From Cytophagia bacterium CHB2 (lineage in GTDB: Bacteria; Zhuqueibacterota; Zhuqueibacteria; Zhuqueibacterales; Zhuqueibacteraceae): 45,478 nt of DNA. The stretch's first letter is position 1. Every line of letters starts with the position of its first letter. The position numbers and the translations under genes were made by a program. Positions 17,338 through 26,959 of the stretch are shown piece by piece. A model generated the notes under the pieces. It searched no databases. It saw nothing but the letters and a program-made list of their open reading frames with translations, and was not told the origin of the DNA. The DNA lies in NCBI GenBank assembly GCA_030263535.1, contig SZPB01000008.1:1-45478 (forward strand), written 5' to 3'.

Positions 17338-19929
17338 GTGTTTTTCAATAAAACATTACGAGGCATTTTTTATAACACGAGCGCGCTTGTTCTTTTGCTC
17401 TGGCTGCCGGCGTTCGCAGATTCGCCGCACGCGAACAACAACGTTCCCACACCCGAATCCTTCTTCGGTTTTCGCTTAGGCTCGGATAAGAAACTTGCGG
17501 ATTATCATCAGATCGTCGACTACTTCAAAGTGTTAGACGCCGCCTCCGGGCGTTTGCAGTTGCAAAATTTGGGTAAAACCACTGAAGGCAATGATTTGAT
17601 TGTAGCCCTCATCAGCTCGGCGGATAATCTCAAACAACTTGCCAAATGGCAAACGCTGCAAGGCGGGCTGGCCGATCCGCGCAGAATTCGAGAAACCGAG
17701 TTGCCGGCACTTCTGGCTGCGGCGCGCAGCGTGGTTTTGATCAATTGCAGCATTCACGCCACTGAAGTGGGCGCAACTCAAATGGCGCCTGAGTTGGCGT
17801 TTGATTTGATCACGAATGAATCGCCTGACGCGCAAGAGATTTTGCACAACGTGATCACGTTGTTAATGCCCTGCCACAATCCCGACGGCCAGTTGCTGGT
17901 GGTGGATTGGTACCGCAAAAATCTTGGCACCGCGTTCGAGCAGGCGGACATGCCGTGGCTGTATCACAAATATGTGGGCCACGACAACAATCGTGACTGG
18001 TTCATGTTTACTCAAAGGGAAACGCGACTCACGGTCGAAAAGCTGCACAATGTTTGGCATCCGCATATTACGATTGATATGCACCAGATGGGGCGCAAAG
18101 GCGCGCGCTTATTCGTGCCGCCTTATATTGATCCGGTCGAGCCGAATGTCGATCCCATCATCGTGTCGTTGCTGAACATGCTCGGCACCCACGTGCAAGG
18201 CGTGCTGACGGCGCAAGGTAAAACCGGCGTGGTCAGCAATGCGATTTTTGACGCCTGGACGCCGGCGCGTGCGTATCCGCATTATCACGGCGGTTTGCGT
18301 TTTCTCACGGAAGCAGCCAGCGCGCATCTTGCAACCCCGGTGATGGTTGCTCCGGAAACGCTGGGCAGCGGGCTGGGCTACGATGCGCGCAAAGTCTCAT
18401 GGAATTTTCCCGCACCCTGGCCGGGTGGATTATGGACGTTGCGCGATATCGTTGACTATGATTTTGCCGCGGCCAAAACGATTTTGCAGCATGCTGCGCG
18501 GCATCGGGAATTCTGGCTGCGCAGTCTGTTCGAGGTACAGCGCCGCACTTGCGATTCCAACCGCAAGCCGATTGCCTACGTGATTCCGGCGCAGCAGCGC
18601 GATCCGCAAGGTTTGCTCGATTTGCTCAACATTTTGCAAACCGGCATGGTGGAAATACATCGTGCAGAAAAAAAATTTCGCGTGCAGGGCGCGCCGTTTC
18701 TGGCAGGCGATTATGTCGTCCGGCTCGATCAACCTTATGGCAATTTTGCCAAAGCCTTGCTGGAAGCGCAGGAATACCCGCACGTGTTGGCGAGTGACGG
18801 CCGGTCGCGCACGCCTTACGACATGACGGCGCACACGTTGCCGCTTTATCTCGGCGTTGAGGTTTTTGCTGCAGAACAGTTGCCGGCAGATGATCTGCGC
18901 TTGCTTGAAAACGTGGAAATGAAATCCCGTTTGACGGGAAGCGCCAATTCGAATGTGGTTGCGCTCGATCGCCGCAACACAGCTTCCTTTCGTGCTGTGA
19001 ACGCCTTATTGCGCAAAGATATTCCGGTGTTCACCGCGCCCCAAGATTTTCTTGCCTCCGATGTAGTCTGGCCGGCTGGCACTTTTCTCGTTGAGGGCCG
19101 TGGGCATATTAAAACGATAAAAGAATTGCTGGGGAAAAATAATTTTGATGCGCGTGAACACGTCACCCCCATTTTTGTTGAATTTTGGAGTCTGCCGCCA
19201 GATCTGAAAGTCGAACGAATCTCCGTAAAGCAAGCCAAAATCGGACTTTACAAAAGCTGGATAGCCAACATGGATGAGGGCTGGACACGCTGGGTCTTGG
19301 AGGAGAACGGCTTCGCATACAAAAATCTCTGGAATGCCGACATTCGCGCGCAAGACTTGCGAAATTCATTCGAGGTCATTATCTTGCCCGACCAAACCGC
19401 GAGCAGTATCATGAACGGCCACAGCGCAGAAGAAATGCCGGCAGAGTATGCTGGCGGTTTGGGAGAAATCGGCCTGCGCAACCTGCGGCAGTTTGTCGAA
19501 AGTGGCGGCACGTTGATCGCCTTCAACGCCGCGTGCGAGCTTCTGCTGCAACATTTTTGGCTGCAAGCAACGGATGTTACAGCCGGCATCGAGCGCAGCA
19601 CATTCAATGCGCCCGGTTCGCTGCTGCGGGTGCTTGCCAATCCGAATCATCCACTGGCTTATGGCGCGCAACGCGAGGAAGTCATTTTTTTTACGAATAG
19701 TCCGGCGTTTCGCGTGCATGAGAGCGAATCGGTTTTGACTTATCCGCCGCGCAATCTTTTGCTTTCGGGATGGCTGCACGGTGAAGACTATTTGCGTGAG
19801 CGCGCCGCGCTGGTGGAAGCGCCGCTCGGCAAGGGCCGCGTGATTCTGTTTGGCTTTCGGCCGCAATTTCGTGCGCAAACACGCACAACGTACAAGTTTT
19901 TTTTCAATGCTTTGTTCGCAAGCGACTGA
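17338..19929 (+). CDS. Exported M14-family zinc carboxypeptidase with C-terminal extension
   Basis: 863 codons from a GTG. A signal peptide ends about residue 28 (LPAFADS). The peptidase domain shows zinc ligands His140 and Glu143 (IHATEVG) and His249 (DMHQMG), NPDG at 181-184, substrate-binding NR at 218-219 and catalytic Glu325 (RFLTEAAS), so all active-site residues are there. A second half (about 400-863) lacks those motifs; its segment SGGTLIAFNAACELLLQHF and the GKGRVILFGFRPQFR end resemble a glutamine-amidotransferase-like fold often appended to this family. It probably cleaves peptides in the periplasm or outside the cell. It is followed closely by the tetratricopeptide-like gene. Confidence 0.88.
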   Translation: MFFNKTLRGIFYNTSALVLLLWLPAFADSPHANNNVPTPESFFGFRLGSDKKLADYHQIVDYFKVLDAASGRLQLQNLGKTTEGNDLIVALISSADNLKQLAKWQTLQGGLADPRRIRETELPALLAAARSVVLINCSIHATEVGATQMAPELAFDLITNESPDAQEILHNVITLLMPCHNPDGQLLVVDWYRKNLGTAFEQADMPWLYHKYVGHDNNRDWFMFTQRETRLTVEKLHNVWHPHITIDMHQMGRKGARLFVPPYIDPVEPNVDPIIVSLLNMLGTHVQGVLTAQGKTGVVSNAIFDAWTPARAYPHYHGGLRFLTEAASAHLATPVMVAPETLGSGLGYDARKVSWNFPAPWPGGLWTLRDIVDYDFAAAKTILQHAARHREFWLRSLFEVQRRTCDSNRKPIAYVIPAQQRDPQGLLDLLNILQTGMVEIHRAEKKFRVQGAPFLAGDYVVRLDQPYGNFAKALLEAQEYPHVLASDGRSRTPYDMTAHTLPLYLGVEVFAAEQLPADDLRLLENVEMKSRLTGSANSNVVALDRRNTASFRAVNALLRKDIPVFTAPQDFLASDVVWPAGTFLVEGRGHIKTIKELLGKNNFDAREHVTPIFVEFWSLPPDLKVERISVKQAKIGLYKSWIANMDEGWTRWVLEENGFAYKNLWNADIRAQDLRNSFEVIILPDQTASSIMNGHSAEEMPAEYAGGLGEIGLRNLRQFVESGGTLIAFNAACELLLQHFWLQATDVTAGIERSTFNAPGSLLRVLANPNHPLAYGAQREEVIFFTNSPAFRVHESESVLTYPPRNLLLSGWLHGEDYLRERAALVEAPLGKGRVILFGFRPQFRAQTRTTYKFFFNALFASD

Positions 19930-20022
19930 AGCTTTTTGATTTTTCCAAAGGATTCAGCCGCAATTCCCTCCGGGGCTTCCGCTCCCGAATCAAGGAAAGT
20001 GAGTATTGTGCAGAGGATTCTC

Positions 20023-20826
20023 ATGGCAAAAGTCAAGACGCACCGGAATTACCTCTCCGGCGTTAAGGATTGGAAGGTGCGTAACATGATTCAGGGCTAT
20101 TTGCAGGCCTGTCATGCCTACCAGGAAATGCGGCAGGCCCGCGTCAGAAAACAGCGCGCCCCCTCGTTCGAGGTGTTGAAGGAGATCAGCGACACGCTTT
20201 ACCGTGTGAAAGAAGATCATCACCTGGTTTTTCGCCGGCCGGATGAAGCAAATTCCAAAAACAGCGGGCACAAACTGGTGCCGGGTTATGCTGACACGGC
20301 CTTCATCGACCATGTTGGCCTGCTCTTTCACAAAATCATGGTGGTGCGCGAGTTGCGCTACATTCTCGAACATTATGCGCACAACAAAGAAAACTGGGAA
20401 GCGCATTTTCAGGCTCTGCAAACGAACTTGCAGCTCATCGACGAGGTGTTCGAGAAAGGCCTTGCGCTGGTGTTAGAATTCATGCGCAGCCATTCCGACA
20501 ATACCTTGCTGCTGGCTTTCTTCATCGAGCACGACAAGAAAATTGCCAAATGCGTCAAGCTTGATGCCAAAAAAGTATTGCACGAGTTGATTACAAAAGT
20601 CGATTTGCCGCAGGCTTATTTCAAGGTTGCGCAATATTATTACGACAGCGGCTGGCCTGATCGCGCCCTCAAGGCGGTGCAACGATGTTTAGCGGAAGAC
20701 GCCCGGCACGCCGGAGCGCGGGAGTTGCTGCAGCGCGTGCGAGCGAACGCTCCGGCGCACAATGGCGCGGGCAGCATGAGCCACGATTCGCCGCCAGCCA
20801 TCGAAGCCACCACCGTTGCGTCATGA
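20023..20826 (+). CDS. Tetratricopeptide-like helical protein of unknown function
   Basis: I begin at the ATG at 20023 (MAKVKTHRNYL), preceded by an AGAGGA ribosome site; the frame is open from 19936 but the upstream codons look non-coding. About 267 residues, no signal peptide, almost entirely helical. LPQAYFKVAQYYYDSGWPDRALKAVQRCL near the C-terminus reads as one or two tetratricopeptide units, and the last ~25 residues are a disordered Ala/Ser/Pro tail. The basic N-terminus might contact nucleic acid, but this is only a charge impression. No family recognised. Confidence 0.6.
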   Translation: MAKVKTHRNYLSGVKDWKVRNMIQGYLQACHAYQEMRQARVRKQRAPSFEVLKEISDTLYRVKEDHHLVFRRPDEANSKNSGHKLVPGYADTAFIDHVGLLFHKIMVVRELRYILEHYAHNKENWEAHFQALQTNLQLIDEVFEKGLALVLEFMRSHSDNTLLLAFFIEHDKKIAKCVKLDAKKVLHELITKVDLPQAYFKVAQYYYDSGWPDRALKAVQRCLAEDARHAGARELLQRVRANAPAHNGAGSMSHDSPPAIEATTVAS

Positions 20827-21174
20827 TTGTTGCCGCAAATAAGCTCGCAGCAGGGCAAAAACAGGCAAAACGTGAGACGGGTGGCGCGGGCTTTGTTTAA
20901 GTCGAGCTTGTGAAGATCATGAGGGAAAAGGAGTCTTGGTTGAAGTTGGTTTATCCATCACGGACGCGCAGCCTTTGCCGGGTAGCAAGCGGAAGTATAG
21001 GGTTCAGAGGTGGGAGAATGTTCTCTGAAAAATGGATTTGGGGAGCACGAACGCGCGTTTTTTTCATCGGTCTCGCGGCGGAATAAATCAGATGCGCTGC
21101 CTGTCGCTTTTGAGCGCATCGCCTTTCGCCCTGCCAGACCCCAAACATTCATTTCATGTAGGAGAGGTTTTCTC
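20827..21174. other. Gene-free leader region of the secreted-protein gene
   Basis: AAGCTCG (20841-20847) and CGAGCTT (20903-20909) are complementary and could form a long hairpin. AACGCGCGTT followed by a T-run lies near 21050. The frame of the next gene is open back to 21010 but has no ribosome site there. Nothing else is convincing. Confidence 0.4.
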
Positions 21175-22848
21175 ATGAGTATTCGCTCTAAGGTTGGAGT
21201 CGCCGTAACGTCCGTTGTGCTCGCGTTGTGTTGTGCGGCGTTGCCCCTGGCTGCGCAACAAAAATCGTTGACCCGCCAATTCGACCCCATCGTGTTTGAC
21301 GCCGTCAATACGCCCCTTTTGTTAGGCTTGCAGATCGACTCGCTCACGGCCTATCGCTACAACGCCGCGGGCGATCAATGGATTGCGATTCCCTTTCAAA
21401 TCGACAAAGTCGACGCCAGCGGCAGCTTCTTCGGCAATGAAACCGGACCCATCGACGCCAATGATGAAGTCGTATTCATGCCCGGTGACGCCGGCGACCG
21501 CGCACCCGCCGACAAATGGTTGAATGATGCTGGCGCACGCCAGGCCTCGCGTTTCGAGCTTGAAGTCGAGGATCCGCTGACCCCCGGGCAAAAAGCGTGG
21601 GTTTATCTTTATCGCAACGTCACGAATCAGCCCACGGTGCCAGGCTATATGAGTTATGATCGCGGCGCTTCACAAAACGCCGGCACGGATACCGTCTTTG
21701 GCGCGAGCTACAAAGTCTCGCACGCCACGAATGGCTTGCCCAACTTCACCGCCGTCAAGCAGGGCAATGGCGCCTTTTCGCCGAATTTGATCGATCGTTT
21801 GAAAGTGCGTGTCAATGGCGTGGCTGCCGGCCTTTTGCCCTACAGCGTTAATGAACAAGCCAATCTGAAGTTTGAGAGTTTGCGCTTTGCAACAGGCCCG
21901 GTGCGGGGATATCGCTCTCTGACGGATACGCTTTCGGTTTTATTCTTGAATCAAACGTTTTCGTTTGAAATGCAGTATTTCCCCTATTCGTCCAGCATTA
22001 TTTTCAAGAACGCCCGCATCGACAGCGCGGATGCGACGCTGTACGGCATCAACTTTATCCGCCAGTCGCTCGATCTGAATGAAAACGCTGCCGGAATGAC
22101 GCGCAAATTTTTCAATGCGCAAAACGCCGGCGGCGTTACGATCGATGGTGTCGCCGATAACAGCATTGCCACCGGCGTTGTCGACAATCGCGTCAATTGG
22201 TTCATGGCGTCGCAACAAGCGCCCGGCAGCAATCCCATGGCCCTGCTCGTGCTGGTCACCGTGCCTCAAATCGGCAATGCGCGCAGTTTATATTACAAAG
22301 ATGACAGCGCCGTGGATGCCAATGATACCGGCGATCAAAAATCCTTCGGCGACTTTGGTTTGCAGGTCACGGGACAGCGCATTCAAGGCCAATTCAGTTT
22401 TGATTTCACGACCTTCCATTTGAGTGACATCACCAATGAAGCGGCCACCGGCGAGCAATTCAAAAATTGGCAGGAAACGCCGGTGACGGTTACGGCTCTC
22501 GAACAAAGTGTGCCGAGCGCCGTTGCCGGCCATGGCGGCGACACGCCGATGACGTTCGGATTGTATGACGCCTATCCCAATCCATTTGCGCCGCAACGCG
22601 AAGCGATTCGGTTGTCATTCAGCACCGGCGCAGCACGCGAGGGCGCGCAATTGTTGATTTATAATTTGATGGGCCAGGAAGTGATGCGTTTCACCGGCCT
22701 TGCGCAACTTCGCAGCAATGCCGGCCGCCAGCAAGTTTCCTGGGATGGCGTTGATCGTTTTGGCCGCGCCGTGCCTGCCGGCGTCTATTTTTACAAGCTG
22801 CAAGCCGGCAATCAAGTGGCAGTGAAGAAGTTTGTGCTGGTGCGCTAA
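21175..22848 (+). CDS. Secreted protein with FlgD-Ig/type IX-like C-terminal sorting domain
   Basis: Start at ATG 21175 after a GGAGAGG ribosome site; a signal peptide (VAVTSVVLALCCAALPLAAQ) follows at once. About 557 residues. The central part has no family I recognise. The last ~85 residues carry the hallmark AYPNPFAPQREAIRLSF, then LLIYNLMGQEVMRF, WDGVDRFGRAVPAGVYFY and a basic end VKKFVLVR. This FlgD-Ig/type A tail directs export through a type IX-like system, or anchors surface proteins, in FCB and related phyla. No type IX secretion genes are in the window. Adjacent strong repeat element and terminator end the transcription unit. Confidence 0.8.
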   Translation: MSIRSKVGVAVTSVVLALCCAALPLAAQQKSLTRQFDPIVFDAVNTPLLLGLQIDSLTAYRYNAAGDQWIAIPFQIDKVDASGSFFGNETGPIDANDEVVFMPGDAGDRAPADKWLNDAGARQASRFELEVEDPLTPGQKAWVYLYRNVTNQPTVPGYMSYDRGASQNAGTDTVFGASYKVSHATNGLPNFTAVKQGNGAFSPNLIDRLKVRVNGVAAGLLPYSVNEQANLKFESLRFATGPVRGYRSLTDTLSVLFLNQTFSFEMQYFPYSSSIIFKNARIDSADATLYGINFIRQSLDLNENAAGMTRKFFNAQNAGGVTIDGVADNSIATGVVDNRVNWFMASQQAPGSNPMALLVLVTVPQIGNARSLYYKDDSAVDANDTGDQKSFGDFGLQVTGQRIQGQFSFDFTTFHLSDITNEAATGEQFKNWQETPVTVTALEQSVPSAVAGHGGDTPMTFGLYDAYPNPFAPQREAIRLSFSTGAAREGAQLLIYNLMGQEVMRFTGLAQLRSNAGRQQVSWDGVDRFGRAVPAGVYFYKLQAGNQVAVKKFVLVR

Positions 22849-22865
22849 AACAAAGTTGATCTACC

Positions 22866-23057
22866 GGGGTGCAATTCCCAGAAGTTGGTGCAGTAAATAT
22901 GTCACCCTTCGGGATTTTCGGTTCGGAAAATCCCGAAGGGATGACATGATTATAGTCATTTGGCGTTTTTTCTTCATGAAACCACGAAGTGGTGATATAA
23001 TTTTGTGGCTCGATGAAGGGATATTTTGAAACACCTACTTTTGGGGAATTGCTCCCC
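22866..23057. repeat. 192-bp palindrome-rich, MITE-like intergenic element
   Basis: The ends are imperfect inverted repeats: GGGGTGCAATTCCC (22866-22879) and GGGGAATTGCTCCCC (23043-23057), with similarity continuing about 40 bases inward. Inside is a 15-pair perfect hairpin, CCCTTCGGGATTTTC (22905-22919) with GAAAATCCCGAAGGG (22926-22940). A related unit CCACGAAGTGGTGATATAA (22982-23000) and a weaker one near 23012-23027 follow. All look like copies, in both orientations, of one ATRTCACCCYTTCGGG-type module. No coding sequence. Confidence 0.7.
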
Positions 23058-23102
23058 CTCCGCACGATTTTGATTGCCGCCCGGGAAAATTTTCTCAAAA
23101 TT

Positions 23103-23140
23103 AAAACGCCCCTCGTTGGAACTTGAACGAGGGGCGTTTT
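23103..23140. terminator. Strong bidirectional intrinsic terminator
   Basis: AAAACGCCCCTCGTT (23103-23117) and AACGAGGGGCGTTTT (23126-23140) form a perfect 15-pair stem with an 8-base loop; the A-run and T-run flanks let it work in both directions. It lies between the convergent secreted-protein gene and ftsZ. Confidence 0.9.
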
Positions 23141-23181
23141 GCGTTTCAGTTAATACAAGCCGTGAGATGCTCAAACTGTAT

Positions 23182-25383
23182 CTACGGCGTTTCGCGATGG
23201 GCGGCAAACCGGCCCTTGAGATAGGCCATCACCTCATCGTCAGTTCTCGCCCGACGGCTTGCCGGTTGTGTGCCCTCCTCTGTTGCCGCCCCGGCAGGCT
23301 GCGGTTGAGATCCTGCCCTATTATTTATCGCCGTTCGCATGGAATTTTCTGCGGCCGGCAGCGCCGACTTGGATGTGCTCGCCGCGGGCGTCTCTCGCGG
23401 TTTCGCCTCGCGATATTCATTCGCGAGTTGTTGCAACTTGGTTTGATGCTGTTGCGCCACTTGCAGAGCCGGGGCATCGTTGTAGATCATGCCGTCGAGC
23501 ACGGCGGCGGCGCGTGTAAACACTTCGATGATTTCTGGCGTGACTTTGAAAATGCCCTGCAACACGCGTTCGGCAACCTCTTCCAGCGTGCCGGCATATT
23601 CGGCGATTTTATGAAACTCCAGCATCTGCGCCGAGCGATTGATGCCCTCCATTGACAGCTTGATATTCTGCCAGGTTTCCCCATCTTGCGGGTTTGCCAT
23701 CAGATAAACAACCGCTTCCTGCAACGTCTGCAAATTAACCAGATTTTTTTCTTTGAAGGATTTTTGCTTCGATAACAAACCTGCGATCGGCCGTGAGTTG
23801 AAAGCCACGGCGGGCGGCGGGCCGGCAGTCGCCGATTTTGGCTCAGACGGCGCGGGCGCTTTTGCCGGAGCTGGCGGAGTGAATTCAATTTTTGTTTCGC
23901 TTTTGGGTGGCTTTCCCAAAGAAGCCTTTGATTCTTGCGGCTGCACCGGTTTTGCCGCTGGCTTTGAAGGCTCCGGAAATCGTGGGGTGTTGGCTGGAGT
24001 CGGAGAAACGGTATTGCCAGTGGAATTTGTCTGTGCCGCTGGCGGACGAACTTCTTGTGGCATCGCCGGTTGAACCGGCGCTCGCCGGATATGATTAGTG
24101 TTCAACTCGTCTTCATCGAGTGGGGTCATATCCAGCGAAACGTGCAGCGGGCGGGAAGATTTGCCAAAGCTTGGCGCGGCTTTTTTGGCCGGCCGCGAAG
24201 GCGCAGGTTTCATTTTTTCCTGCGCCGGTTGCGTCAGCTTTGTTGCCGCCAAATATGTGTTCGCGTCGTGACTCGCGTTCTCCGATTTTCCGACGATGGC
24301 CGGCGCGGCGATTTTAGCTGCTGCTGCAGATTCTTTTTGCAATTGCAGCGTGCGATCAGCGCCGAGCATCAAATTTTTGCCTTCTTGGAAATTCGTTACG
24401 ATAACCATGGCGCGGACGGAATTTCCCATATCCGGATCGATGCGCGCGCCCCAAATAATCTTGGCGGTGGAATCAAGTTTTTCGGCCACGATTTTCATTA
24501 TCGTGCGCGTATCCTTCAGCGACATTTCCAAACCGCCGGTGATGTTGATCAACGCATTGCGCGCTCCGGTGATGTCGATATTGAGCAAGGGATTCTGCAG
24601 GGCCATTTCGATGGCGCGTTGCGCGCGGTCGGGGCCTTCGCTCTCGCCGAGGCCGATCATGGCCGTTCCGCCATTTTGCATAATCGCGCGGATATCGGCA
24701 AAATCAAGATTGACCATGCCCTTGGTCGTCACCAGGTCGATGATGCCTTTCACGGCATTCACCAAAACTTCATCGGCGACTTTGAAGGCCTGCCCGAGCG
24801 GCAAATCCGGCGCAATCTCATAGAGCTTGTCATTTTGAATGATAATGATGGTGTCGGCATTTGCGCGCAGCTTTTCCAGGCCAAGGCGCGCATTCTCCCA
24901 GCGCATCACGCCCTCTTCCCAAAACGGCAGGGTCACCACCGCAATAGTCAATGCGCCCATGCGTTTTGCGGCTTCTGCCACGATCGGGGCTGAGCCGGTG
25001 CCGGTGCCGCCGCCGAGACCACAGGTGACGAACACCATATCTGCGCCCTGCAACGCTTCTTCGATTTCCTTCCGATTCTCGCGCGCGGATTCTTCGCCAA
25101 TTTGCGGGTTGCTGCCGCCGCCGAGCCCCTTGGTCAGCACGCGGCCAATGAGAATCTTGTCATCAGCCTTCGCGCTCAACAAATCTTGTGCGTCCGTGTT
25201 GATCACGAGCGTGTCGACTCCCGTCACGCCGACTTCCATCAATCGTGTCACGGTGTTGTTGCCGCCGCCGCCGCAACCCACGACGCGAATGCGGGTTTGA
25301 TGCGATTGCAGCAGCGCTTCGATTTCTTGGTTTTTATTGACAGTCATAACGGAGAGGTTTTTGTCAGCAACCTGCAGTTTCAC
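23182..25383 (-). CDS. ftsZ: Cell-division GTPase FtsZ with long linker and HPt-like helical domain
   Basis: 733 codons from a GTG with GAGGG upstream; the ATG at 25347 is an alternative. The tubulin-like GTPase spans about residues 28-345: CGGGGNN, GGGTGTG at 124-130, and the T7 loop NLDFADIR at 225-232 with catalytic Asp227/Asp230. A Pro/Ala-rich linker covers ~346-540. Residues ~546-636 form an extra helical domain resembling CheA/Hpt phosphotransfer domains (MEGINRSAQMLEFHKIAEYA, TLEEVAERV, FKVTPEIIEVF), but the phospho-His position is Glu579. A second disordered stretch leads to DDEVMAYLKGRF (715-726), a plausible C-terminal peptide for FtsA/ZipA-type partners. Ordinary FtsZ is ~350-450 residues. 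No ftsA or mur genes adjoin it. Confidence 0.93.
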   Translation of the reverse strand: MKLQVADKNLSVMTVNKNQEIEALLQSHQTRIRVVGCGGGGNNTVTRLMEVGVTGVDTLVINTDAQDLLSAKADDKILIGRVLTKGLGGGSNPQIGEESARENRKEIEEALQGADMVFVTCGLGGGTGTGSAPIVAEAAKRMGALTIAVVTLPFWEEGVMRWENARLGLEKLRANADTIIIIQNDKLYEIAPDLPLGQAFKVADEVLVNAVKGIIDLVTTKGMVNLDFADIRAIMQNGGTAMIGLGESEGPDRAQRAIEMALQNPLLNIDITGARNALINITGGLEMSLKDTRTIMKIVAEKLDSTAKIIWGARIDPDMGNSVRAMVIVTNFQEGKNLMLGADRTLQLQKESAAAAKIAAPAIVGKSENASHDANTYLAATKLTQPAQEKMKPAPSRPAKKAAPSFGKSSRPLHVSLDMTPLDEDELNTNHIRRAPVQPAMPQEVRPPAAQTNSTGNTVSPTPANTPRFPEPSKPAAKPVQPQESKASLGKPPKSETKIEFTPPAPAKAPAPSEPKSATAGPPPAVAFNSRPIAGLLSKQKSFKEKNLVNLQTLQEAVVYLMANPQDGETWQNIKLSMEGINRSAQMLEFHKIAEYAGTLEEVAERVLQGIFKVTPEIIEVFTRAAAVLDGMIYNDAPALQVAQQHQTKLQQLANEYREAKPRETPAASTSKSALPAAENSMRTAINNRAGSQPQPAGAATEEGTQPASRRARTDDEVMAYLKGRFAAHRETP

Positions 25384-25556
25384 GGAATCCCTCGAATTGT
25401 CTTGTCTTCACAATAGAACCCTTGCTTTAATAATTGCATATACCTACTTTTCAAGTGGGTGCGGAAGTCGGCAGCCCGCGAACGGTGATGCGTGGAATGG
25501 AGTTTGTAATGGTATTTACGGCACATAGTCATCACCAACTATTTTGTGGAACTGCG

Positions 25557-26564
25557 ATGATCAGAATAGCTTACAGATTTTTGGGAATACTGTGGGTGAG
25601 TTTGTTGAGCAGTGCCGTTTTGGCGCAAGCTCCCCACATACAAGACCAAAAAGTGAAAATAGATTCACTGCTTCAAAGCTTGCTTGAAGTTCAAACCAAA
25701 CAGAAGGTTATGTCGAGGCAGGCTGATAGTTTGGCGCGTGCGATTGGCGCACTGAAGCAGCGCCAAACCTCGCCATTCGAGGCGCGCAACCTGGAGGCGG
25801 CGCTGGCACGTTCGCAACGGATTGCCGATTCGCTTCAGCTTGTGCAAGCTCGGGAGCAGAATCTGGATCGTTTGGTGCGGCAAAAAGCTGAGTTATTGCT
25901 CAAAAATTTGAACGATGAGATGTCGCGTCTCGCTGAATTAGGCAAGCAGGCAAAAAAATCAGGCGACACCGCAGAACGCGAGCGCGTGACGCGCGAAATT
26001 AAAACGTACCGGCAATGGCAATCGTTCTGCCAGCAAATTTTGGCGGAACCGCCCCCGGCGATTATTATTTACGAAGTTCGCGCTGAGCCGAACGACGATG
26101 AAGCGGCGCTCAAACGCAAAGCCGATTTTCTGCGTGATCAAGCCGATCGCCTGGCGCGCGAAGTCAAACGCCTCGATCAACGGCTTCAAGACGTTCGGGA
26201 AGAAGAGACGATGCGGCGGCGTGTGAATGAATTCGCCTCGGAAATTGCATTGCTGGAACCGCTGAATGAGGGCGTGCGCAGCAGCAATTCCCAAAGCACG
26301 GCGAGTTTCGGACCGGCGCAAACAGATAATCTCAGCGTCACCGAAGGTGTGACGCGCAGCGCAGAAGTTTTCTCGGCTGCATCGACGGGCGGCGCGATCG
26401 TTGCATTTAACCTGCCGGCAAAAATTTCCGATCTCTCCAGCCAGGACTTGCGCAAGTGGCAGGAACGCTTGCGGCTGCTGTTGGAACAGCGCCAGGCCCA
26501 GGTGGATAGCTTGAAGCGGCGCGCCGAGGCGTTCGAACAGCTCGGTCGTACCCGCTCGCATTGA
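25557..26564 (+). CDS. Exported coiled-coil protein
   Basis: Start chosen at ATG 25557, where a signal peptide begins (FLGILWVSLLSSAVLAQ); the frame is open from 25434 but those codons lie in the ftsZ divergent promoter region. About 335 residues, mostly long amphipathic helices rich in Gln, Arg, Glu and Leu (coiled coil at roughly residues 25-150 and 190-240, and again at the C-terminus LRKWQERLRLLLEQRQAQVDSL split by a disordered Ser/Thr region). No enzymatic motif. It precedes the outer-membrane barrel gene, so a periplasmic structural or tethering role is possible but inferred. It does not match a family I recognise. Confidence 0.7.
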   Translation: MIRIAYRFLGILWVSLLSSAVLAQAPHIQDQKVKIDSLLQSLLEVQTKQKVMSRQADSLARAIGALKQRQTSPFEARNLEAALARSQRIADSLQLVQAREQNLDRLVRQKAELLLKNLNDEMSRLAELGKQAKKSGDTAERERVTREIKTYRQWQSFCQQILAEPPPAIIIYEVRAEPNDDEAALKRKADFLRDQADRLAREVKRLDQRLQDVREEETMRRRVNEFASEIALLEPLNEGVRSSNSQSTASFGPAQTDNLSVTEGVTRSAEVFSAASTGGAIVAFNLPAKISDLSSQDLRKWQERLRLLLEQRQAQVDSLKRRAEAFEQLGRTRSH

Positions 26565-26613
26565 AAGAGTGATTCATCTCGCCAGCCATCTTGCCGACTA
26601 AAACTCTGTATGC

Positions 26614-26657
26614 TTCGGGCAGAACAATTGCAAAAAATTGTCTTGCCCGAATTTTTT
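26614..26657 (+). terminator. Intrinsic terminator after the coiled-coil gene
   Basis: TTCGGGCA (26614-26621) and ACAATT pair with AATTGT and TGCCCGAA (ending 26651), with a small internal mismatch and a short A-rich loop, followed by TTTTTTA. Confidence 0.85.
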
Positions 26658-26959
26658 ATTTCGGCATGGATAAACGCGGATTTCCGCTGCTCTCTTGGTA
26701 ATTGATCTGTTGGCACTTTCAAATGCTAGAAAGTCAAGTCGAACGAAGTTAATCAGGCGAAAGATTTTAGTATTTGTCCTCCCATTTTTTCTTTTTAAAA
26801 TAATCTGAAGAATTGCGTTTTTCCCAGGTTTAAAGTATTTTCTCTGCAAGCGTCTCTAAAATTCGTGGCGATCATGTAAATCAGCAGGCCTAAACCCGAT
26901 TTCCGCAAAGTGCCCGCAGCAAATGGCATGATGATCTCTGTGCGAAAATAAAAGATCCA
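26658..26959. other. Gene-free stretch before the barrel gene
   Basis: AT-rich, no credible gene on either strand. ATAAACGCGGATTTCC near 26669-26684 resembles the common AACACGGATT-type repeat. Confidence 0.4.

Noticed and set aside
20840-20990. Possible cyclic-di-GMP riboswitch (GGGCAAAA, GCCGGGTAGC)
   Set aside because: Spacing and the core CGCAAAGCC motif do not fit the known fold.
24055-24993. 312-codon plus-strand frame
   Set aside because: Antisense shadow of ftsZ.
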